A stretch of DNA of 64,000 nt, taken from Macrostomum hystrix. Taxonomy: Eukaryota; Platyhelminthes; Macrostomidae. The notes under the pieces are model-generated. The model was not told the origin of the DNA. It saw only the letters and a program-made list of their open reading frames with translations, and ran no database searches. The position numbers were made by a program, and so were the translations under genes. The stretch covers positions 20,453,501-20,517,500 of the forward strand of contig CATNEN010000039.1 of NCBI GenBank assembly GCA_950097015.1, written 5' to 3'. The stretch's first letter is position 1. Every line of letters starts with the position of its first letter. Shown here piece by piece: positions 56,301 to 64,000 of the stretch.

Positions 56301-59300
56301 TTTGAGGATCAAGATAGGGTTTTTAGATTTGAGGGTCTAAGATAGGGTTTTTAGATTTGAGGATCAAGATAGGGTTTTTAGATTTGAGGATTAAGATAGG
56401 GTTTTTAGATTTGAGGATCTAAGATAGAGTTTTTAGATTTGAGGATCAAGATAGGGTTTTTAGATTTGAGGATCAAGATAGGGTTTTTAGATTTGAGGAT
56501 CTAAGATAGGGTTTTTAGATTTGAGGATCAAGATAGGGTTTTTAGATTTGAGGATCTAAGATAGGGTTTTTAGATTTGAGGATCAAGATAGGGTTCTTAG
56601 ATTTGAGGATCAAGATAGGGTTTTTAGATTTGAGGATCAAGATAGGGTTTTTAGATTTGAGGATCTAAGATAGGGTTTTTATATTTTAGGATCAAGATAG
56701 GGTTTTTAGATTTGAGGATCTAAGATAGGGTTTTTAGATTTGAGGATCAAGATAGGGTTTTTAGATTTGAGGATCTAAGATAGGGTTTTTAGATTTGAGG
56801 ATCAAGATAGGGTTTTTAGATTTGAGGATCTAAGATAGGGTTTTTAGATTTGAGGATCAAGATAGGGTTTTTAGATTTGAGGATTAAGATAGGGTTTTTA
56901 GATTTGAGGATCTAAGATAGGGTTTTTAGATTTGAGGATCTAAGATAGGGTTTTTAGATTTGAGGATCAAGATAGGGTTTTTAGATTTGAGGATTAAGAT
57001 AGGGTTTTTAGATTTGAGGATCAAGATAGGGTTTTTAGATTTGAGGATCAAGATAGGGTTTTTAGATTTGAGGATCAAGATAGGGTTTTTAGATTTGAGG
57101 ATCTAAGATAGGGTTTTTAGATTTGAGGATCAAGATAGGGTTTTTAGATTTGAGGATCTAAGATAGGGTTTTTAGATTTGAGGATCTAAGATGGGGTTTT
57201 TAGATTTGAGGATCAAGATAGGGTTTTTAGATTTGAGGATCAAGATAGGGTTTTTAGATTTGAGGATCAAGATAGGGTTTTTAGATTTGAGGATCTAAGA
57301 TAGGGTTTTTATATTTTAGGATCAAGATAGGGTTTTTAGATTTGAGGATCTAAGATAGGGTTTTTAGATTTGAGGATCAAGATAGGGTTTTTAGATTTGA
57401 GGATCTAAGATGGGGTTTTTAGATTTGAGGATCAAGATAGGGTTTTTAGATTTGAGGATCTAAGATGGGGTTTTTAGATTTGAGGATCTAGGATAGGGTT
57501 TTTAGATTTGAGGATCTAAGATAGGGTTTTTAGATTTGAGGATCTAAGATAGGGTTTTTAGATTTGAGGATCAAGATAGGGTTTTTAGATTTGAGGATCT
57601 AAGATAGGGTTTTTAGATTTGAGGATCAAGATAGGGTTCTTAGATTTGAGGATCTAAGATAGGGTTTTTAGATTTGAGGATCAAGATAGGGTTTTTAGAT
57701 TTGAGGATCAAGATAGGGTTTTTAGATTTGAGGATCAAGATAGGGTTTTTAGATTTGAGGATCTAAGATAGGGTTTTTAGATTTGAGGATCAAGATAGGG
57801 TTTTTAGATTTGAGGATCTAAGATAGGGTTTTTAGATTTGAGGATCAAGATAGGGTTTTTAGATTTGAGGGTCTAAGATAGGGTTTTTAGATTTGAGGAT
57901 CAAGATAGGGTTTTTAGATTTGAGGATTAAGATAGGGTTTTTAGATTTGAGGATCTAAGATAGAGTTTTTAGATTTGAGGATCAAGATAGGGTTTTTAGA
58001 TTTGAGGATCAAGATAGGGTTTTTAGATTTGAGGATCTAAGATAGGGTTTTTAGATTTGAGGATCAAGATAGGGTTTTTAGATTTGAGGATCTAAGATAG
58101 GGTTTTTAGATTTGAGGATCAAGATAGGGTTCTTAGATTTGAGGATCAAGATAGGGTTTTTAGATTTGAGGATCAAGATAGGGTTTTTAGATTTGAGGAT
58201 CTAAGATAGGGTTTTTATATTTTAGGATCAAGATAGGGTTTTTAGATTTGAGGATCTAAGATAGGGTTTTTAGATTTGAGGATCAAGATAGGGTTTTTAG
58301 ATTTGAGGATCTAAGATAGGGTTTTTAGATTTGAGGATCAAGATAGGGTTTTTAGATTTGAGGATCTAAGATAGGGTTTTTAGATTTGAGGATCAAGATA
58401 GGGTTTTTAGATTTGAGGATTAAGATAGGGTTTTTAGATTTGAGGATCTAAGATAGGGTTTTTAGATTTGAGGATCTAAGATAGGGTTTTTAGATTTGAG
58501 GATCAAGATAGGGTTTTTAGATTTGAGGATTAAGATAGGGTTTTTAGATTTGAGGATCAAGATAGGGTTTTTAGATTTGAGGATCAAGATAGGGTTTTTA
58601 GATTTGAGGATCAAGATAGGGTTTTTAGATTTGAGGATCTAAGATAGGGTTTTTAGATTTGAGGATCAAGATAGGGTTTTTAGATTTGAGGATCTAAGAT
58701 AGGGTTTTTAGATTTGAGGACCAAGATAGGGTTTTTAGATTTGAGGATCTAAGATAGGGTTTTTAGATTTGAGGATCTAAGATAGGGTTTTTAGATTTGA
58801 GGATCAAGATAGGGTTTTTAGATTTGAGGATCAAAACTGGTATCGGGTTTTTCTTCAAGAAATATGTATATTAGTCAGAAAGATGGACTGATCGACACAA
58901 TAATCTGCGTAATTATTAATATCATTATTAAAACTGACTAATATAATTTAGCAATCAATACTAGCAACAAGAACAGCGAATTTTGACGAAGAATTTGGCT
59001 ACAATTTTTAGCCAGCTAACTAGATACACAGAGCGTGGGCAGAGAATGATTAGACAAACACCCAATTTAGCCGTCAGTAGATTGAACATGCCGATTCCAA
59101 TCAGGCCAGTCACGACACAAATAATTGGGACAGCTAAGCATACACTCGCTCAGTGTTCATCAATCAGAATCAGCTCTAGCTAGTGTTTTTAAACAAAAAT
59201 TTACCTTGGAAAATATCTCTAGAAAAAGGAAGGTCAAATCTTAAGCAGTGATGAAATAAAAATGTATCGAACTAGAAAATTTAAACGAATTTTAGGAATC

Positions 59301-62300
59301 ATTTAATCCAAGACTTAGGCTTATAAAATAGACTACGAGTAGGGGATATAAAAAATAGCAGATTAGCATTAGACTAAAGGATTTGGAAACTGAGGCTTTG
59401 AATGATCTGGGAAACATCAAACTGGAATTTGAGGATATGGAAGATAACAAACTGGAATTTGAGGATCTGGGAGATAACAAACTGGGATTTGAGGATCTGG
59501 GAGATAACAAACTGGGATTTGAGGATCTGGGAGATAGCAAACTGGGATTCGAGGATGTGGGAGATAACAAACTGGGATTTGAGGATCTGGGAGATAACAA
59601 ACTGGGATTTGAGGATCTGGGAGATAACAAACTGGGATTTGAGGAACTGGGAAACATCAAACTGGAGTTTGAGGATATGGAAGATAACAAACTGGAATTT
59701 GAGGATCTGGGAGATAACAAACTGGGATTTGAGGAACTGGGAGATAACAAACTGGGATTTGAGGAACTGGGAGATAACAAACTGGGATTTGAGGAACTGG
59801 GAAACATCAAACTGGAATTTGAGGATATGGAAGATAACAAACTGGAATTTGAGGATCTGGGAGATAACAAACTGGGATTTGAGGAACTGGGAAACATCAA
59901 ACTGGAATTTGAGGATATGGAAGATAACAAACTGGAATTTGAGGATCTGGGAGATAACAAACTGGAATTTGAGGATCTGGGAGATAACAAACTGGGATTT
60001 GAGGAACTGGGAGATAACAAACTGGGATTTGAGGATCTGGGAAAAAACAAACTGGAATTCGAGGATCTGGGAGATAACAAACTGGGATTTGAGGATCTGG
60101 GAGATAACAATATGGGATTCAAAGGATCTGGGGTATAAAATAACTGGGATTTGGGAATCCGGAATAATTGCAAGATATCGGGTATCTAGGAGAAAATAAT
60201 AAACATTAATTTTCGGTGTATTTAAACAAACTAAGATTTTAAAATGCCCAAAGTATTTGTGCACTCACCTCGCCTTTCTTGAAGATTGCTTCCGGATTTG
60301 TCTCCGGATTGGCCTTCCAAACTGGCAGCGGAATGACGCAATTCTTTGGCAGCGAGTGTCGCCTAGAACGAAATCAATAAGCAGAGAATGGCACTTAAAA
60401 CAGACATTTCCCGAAACATATGTTAATTTAGGATGGCGGGAACAAGTATTATGCTTAAATGCCAGGCACAGCAACAAAATGTAAGCTGGTATATTTTATC
60501 GTATTTAGCAAGATTTAGCAAGGGTCGGTTACACCATCTTTTTCAAAGCTAACAATGCAAAGCTGACACCAAGGCCGTGCATAAAATAGTTTTGGTTTGG
60601 TCTATTTAAAACAACTGTTGGAGCATGCACGATAAGAGCACATGAAAGAGCTCTTTGACAAGACATCGCACCATACTAACGCTCGCATGTTCTTGATTAT
60701 TAATCTTTCATCAATGATCTGCGAATCAACTAACTTCTGTGTCCTTCAATGACCAGTCAGTCAACTACCTCACTGTGTCCTTCAATGACCAGTCAGTCAA
60801 CTACCTCACTGTGTCCTTCAATGACCAGTCATTTAATTACCGGACTGTGTCCTTCAATGACCAGTCATTTAATTACCGGACTGTGTCCTTCAATGACCAG
60901 TAATTAAACTAACTTACTGTGTTCTTCAATGACCAGTCATTTAATTACCGGACTGTGTCCTTCAATGACTAGTAATTAAACTAACTTACTGTGTCTTCCA
61001 ATGACCAGCCATTTAAAGACCTTACTGTGTCTGTCAAAGACCAGTAATTAACTACCTTACATCCTCTGCCAATGACCAGTTTTTTAACTACCTTCCTGTG
61101 TCCGTTAATGACCAGTTACTTAACTACCTTCCTGTGTCCGTTAATGACCAGTTACTTAACTACCTTCCTGTGTCCGTTAATGACCAGTTACTTAACTACA
61201 TTCCTGTGTCCGTTAATGACCAGTTACTTAACTACATTCCTGTGTCCGTTAATGACCAGTTACTTAACTACATTCCGGTGTCCGTTAATGACCAGTTACT
61301 TAACTACCTTCCTGTGTCCGTTAATGACCAGTTACTTAACTACCTTCCTGTGTCCGTTAATGACCAGTTACTTAACTACCTTCCTGTGTGCGTCAATAAC
61401 CAGTAATGAAGCTACCTCACTGTGCAATTCAATGACTAGTTCCAAGCTCCTTACTAGGTAGGCTTGAAGTCAAAGTCAAATTGTTTTTCAAGCTCGTGAC
61501 TAGCGTGCACTTTGCTAAGGAAAGGTGCGCATAGAAACGCGATTCTGAAAGCAAAGGATGGCTAGAATGAGGATAAAATGAAATTAGGAAAAAACTAGCA
61601 AGAGATTATTGGTGCGCAAGCGCTAAAACTACTACTACCACTAAATAGAGGGATGTGAGTAGTAGTAGCAGCGAAATATGCACGTCAAAAAAACACGTTT
61701 TAAAGTCCACTTACTCCGGCCTGCTTGTGGATTTTTGAATGATTTTATCAAGGAGAAAGATAGGAAAACATTATCCTATGTAACAGATTGATGATTTACT
61801 AAAACAAAAGTATGACAAAATAAGCACTCACTCTTTGCCTTCCTCCGCGTCGACGTCAGCAACGTGATACCGGCTATTGACCCACTGATACTTGATAACT
61901 TCAGCCAATATCCAATTATCTTCGCCATCCTCGCGTACTAGGGCCGCTATTTTGTCCCTAGGCTGACAGATGTAGGACGGATCGGGAGGCCTGGAGCCGC
62001 ATAGTGGCGGAGCTTCGTGACCCGGTTCGCCAACCCACAGCGGCAGGGTTCGGGCAGCGTCCTGCAGCAGGGACATTAGTACACCGCGTCGAACTACCGT
62101 CGGGGCGCTGTATTTACTTAGAGACTCCTTGATTTCGCGAATTTCAACGATCAGATCTAACGCCTTCTTTAGGCATCTGAGAATAGGATTAGGAACAGGA
62201 TTCAGTGACCTTTGATTGGCAAACTGTTTCGCATGAAATATTGCTTAACAATATCCGTTATCAACTTAATACTCAAGAATTACTCAGGGGGTAGGTGATA

Positions 62301-63325
62301 TCCCATCAGTGGAGGAGGGATGGGTGATTCCATCAGCGGAAGAGGGTGATCGATTTCAGCAGCGGAGGAGGGGTGGGTGATTTCAGCAGCTGAGGAGGGG
62401 TGGGTGATTCCAGCAGTGGAGGCTGGGGTGGGCGATGTCTGCAGCGGAGGAGGAGTGGGTGATTCCAGCAGTGGAGGCTGGGGTGGGCGATGTCTGCAGC
62501 GGAGGAGGAGTGGGTGATTCCAGCAGTGGAGGCTGGGGTGGGCGATGTCTGCAGCGGAGGAGGAGTGGGTGATTCCAGCAGTGAAGGCTGGGGTGGGCGA
62601 TGTCTGCAACGGAGGAGGGGTGGGTGATTTAAGCAGCGGAGGAGGGGTGGGTCACGTGGGTGATTCCAGCAGTGGAGGTGGGTGATTCCATCAGCGGAAT
62701 CTCGATTCTCATCAAGATTTTACTCAACAGTTCCCCTCCAGCAATCAGACATTAAAGTTTTCATCTTATCTTTTACTCAATCTAAAAAAGTTATGCATAA
62801 ATTAGACAAAAGGCATACCTTAAACTTAAAGTAAAATCATATTTAGTTTTACCTGATTAAACAGATCAGTTATATTATATCAATAGCTAAAGTAACAAAG
62901 AGTGCATGGCTCATTAAATAATTAAATAACAAATTTAACTCACTCTTGCTCACTCTCAGCATCATTCATTGCTTGCATATAGAGTGCCTGCAGCCTATTC
63001 TTAGTCTGTGAGACAACTGCAAAGATGAGTATTAATTATATTATTTGTACTTTAAATGCCTCCATTTTTATAACAATAACTGCAATAGTAAACTAAATAA
63101 ACAAAATACACTCACCACGTGATTCATTGCGAACTTTCTCGCAGATTTTGTTGATTGAATCGATAGTGACATCACTGCTGCTTTTCTCCTTCTAAAATAG
63201 ATCAAAACTTAATTAATTAAAGTAAAACTATAGCTTTTTCATATTAAACTTACAACAGCCTTCTTCAATAATGTGTGTAGTTGGGCCAATTTATCCTGCA
63301 GTAGCTCTTCCTTTTGCTTTGCCAT
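53350..63325 (-). CDS. SGF29: SGF29, SAGA/ATAC double-Tudor reader of H3K4me (288 aa, 6 exons)
   Basis: Subunit of the SAGA histone acetyltransferase module; in the nucleus its C-terminal tandem Tudor domain binds di/trimethylated H3 Lys4. Exons (minus): 63325-63254, 63191-63116, 63016-62944, 62176-61832, 60362-60269, 53556-53350; all phases agree and the length matches human SGF29 (293 aa). The N-terminal part is a coiled coil (MAKQKEELLQDKLAQLHTLL). Tudor 1: DNWILAEVIKYQ and YHVADVDAEEGKE; linker RHSLPKNCVIPLPVWKANPE; Tudor 2: LALYPQTTCFYRAL with the two cage tyrosines and LFFEDSSY with the cage Phe. The last intron is 6.7 kb and mostly satellite; the first five exons lie within 3.1 kb. Confidence 0.96.
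53605..54110 (+). mobile_element. SINE with tRNA-like head repeated five times
   Basis: A 64-bp unit containing CAACCATTACAGGGAGCTTG and the B box GGAGTTCGAATCTC occurs five times from 53622 to 53930 (B boxes about 64 bp apart). It is followed once by a typical SINE body: CATCGAGCAAGACACAAATA, CAGTTTACCCAGCTTGTAAA and ATGGGTGTTAGCATTAGCTG. So the Pol III head was amplified in place, or the element was born with repeated heads. It lies in the last SGF29 intron, 50 bp from the last exon. Confidence 0.7.
54425..58835 (+). repeat. Giant 27-28-bp minisatellite, 4.4 kb
   Basis: Around 160 units of GGATCTAAGATAGGGTTTTT AGATTTGA or the one-base-shorter GGATCAAGATAGGG form. The order of rare variants shows that a block of about 1.5 kb has been duplicated in tandem with an offset of 1,536 bp. 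It lies in the last SGF29 intron. Confidence 0.98.
58840..59395 (-). other. Non-repetitive part of the last SGF29 intron
   Basis: About 550 bp between two arrays; AT-rich, no element recognised. Confidence 0.4.
59398..60135 (+). repeat. 30-bp minisatellite
   Basis: About 25 units of GAGGATCTGGGAGATAACAA followed by ACTGGGATTT, with GAGGAACTGGGAAACATCAA and GAGGATATGG variants that recur as a fixed group of units. The 30-bp unit keeps four frames open for 250-296 codons, on both strands; no sign of a real gene. It ends 130 bp before SGF29 exon 5. Confidence 0.97.
60735..61440 (+). repeat. 34-36-bp minisatellite
   Basis: Left part uses TGTCCTTCAATGACCAGTCA-type units with TTTAATTACC or GTCAACTACC; right part uses TGTCCGTTAATGACCAGTTA with CTTAACTACC in a 36-bp period. 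About 20 units, in SGF29 intron 4. Confidence 0.95.
62330..62695 (+). repeat. G-rich 55-bp minisatellite in SGF29 intron 3
   Basis: Composite unit of two related halves (GATTCCAGCAGTGGAGGCTG and GCGATGTCTGCAGCGGAGGA, 55 bp together) repeated about four times, flanked by simpler 27-bp units (GGAGGAGGGGTGGGTGATTT). The plus strand is G-rich with repeated GGAGG and GGGGTGGG tracts. Confidence 0.92.
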
Positions 63326-64000
63326 AGTTATAATTTTATTTTATGTACAACTGCAGCTACGTTAACCTGTATAATCGATAGCTGAAAAGGTTAGTTGGTT
63401 TGATCATTAAAGTGCATTGTAGTATGACAAAAAGGTTAAAGTTATGTTAAGGTATCTTAGTAATCAAAAACAGTACTACCAACATAAACTTTCAATAAAC
63501 ACTTGACTGTTAGTAGCTAGAGAACTTAACTATATTTTATCATCTAAGCTTCAAAATAACATAGATAAAATCTAATTTAAATATGGGTTTCAAATGGTAC
63601 CACAAAAAACAACAATGTAAACAAGTAACAATTCTGTGCCTTGGAGGTAGGCACAGAAGGGTGCTAACCCTAATGGAGCGAATTTAAAAAAGCTGCGGAC
63701 ACTCCTGCTAGGCCCGCAGGTGCGCAGTTGGTTTCAAGAAAAAGAGTGCAAATCCGCAATTGCTATATATCTTCAGTCTGACTCAGTGTAGTAATTGATT
63801 TCAGGAAAAAATGTCGAAAGACCTTTTTTGATCTCTGTAGTGTATTTCTAAAAATAGAACAGGTACGTGATGTTTTCGCAAAAATATGTACACATACCAA
63901 ATGACCTTTTTTGATCTCCGTAGTGTATTTCTATAATTAGAACAGCTAAGGTTTAGGGCACAAGGGCACATTGTTATACATCTACATACTTACGACAACT
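63326..64000 (+). other. Upstream of SGF29, with a direct repeat pair
   Basis: The SGF29 promoter should lie here. GACCTTTTTTGATCTCTGTA then GTGTATTTCT at about 63819 recurs at about 63902 with few changes (CTCCGTAG), each followed by a TAGAACAG sequence. No gene is recognised up to the window end. Confidence 0.4.

Noticed and set aside
59292-60264. Four overlapping 250-296-codon open frames
   Set aside because: 30-bp repeat artefact inside an SGF29 intron; all frames are open equally, which is not coding behaviour.

Overview
This window is animal nuclear DNA. The genes are split by spliceosomal introns (GT-AG, plus two apparent GC-AG). It carries tRNA-derived SINEs, a Ty3/Gypsy fragment and an exceptional load of minisatellites. 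The protein families present are a REJ/PLAT polycystin-1, CaMKIV, a K+-channel/glutamate-receptor hybrid and the SAGA subunit SGF29. Together they suggest an invertebrate bilaterian, possibly a spiralian such as a flatworm or rotifer relative; the species is not determinable from the sequence, and this placement is low confidence.

Layout. (1) 1-24126, plus strand: the 3' 39 exons of a giant polycystin-1-like receptor/channel, about 4,746 residues in the window, with its 5' end outside. I assembled the exons by hand, and every junction keeps reading phase. The ectodomain alternates discoidin-like folds and C-type lectins, then has a fibrinogen C-terminal domain, an EGF-like exon, Cys-paired beta modules, PKD repeats, REJ, GAIN/GPS, PLAT, about 11 membrane segments and a coiled-coil tail. 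(2) 25580-34139, plus: a complete CaMKIV-type kinase in nine exons (336 aa), ending in a very short exon with an AATAAA overlapping the stop codon. (3) 36273-50089, minus: an eight-exon gene (560 aa if the first ATG is right) for a ligand-gated-receptor-like protein. It has a split binding domain, a K+-channel pore (TVGYGD) and an extra C-terminal membrane helix: an ionotropic-glutamate-receptor layout with a potassium filter. (4) 53350-63325, minus: complete SGF29 in six exons (288 aa), with its double-Tudor aromatic cage residues.

From about 24.5 kb on, introns and spacers are filled with tandem arrays (unit lengths 12-70 bp, arrays 0.1-4.4 kb, about 18 kb in total by my boundaries). They stop just short of exons. 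The largest, about 4.4 kb in the last SGF29 intron, contains a duplicated block with an exact 1,536-bp offset. Other mobile DNA: four copies of one tRNA-derived SINE family, two further tRNA-head SINEs (one with its head tandemly repeated five times), a foldback element present as two complementary partial copies in two different genes, and a Gypsy integrase remnant.

The genes do not form a pathway. The kinase converges tail-to-tail with the channel gene, and SGF29 lies upstream of the channel gene on the same strand. The most unusual item is the potassium-filter receptor; the domain list of the polycystin and the satellite structure come next.
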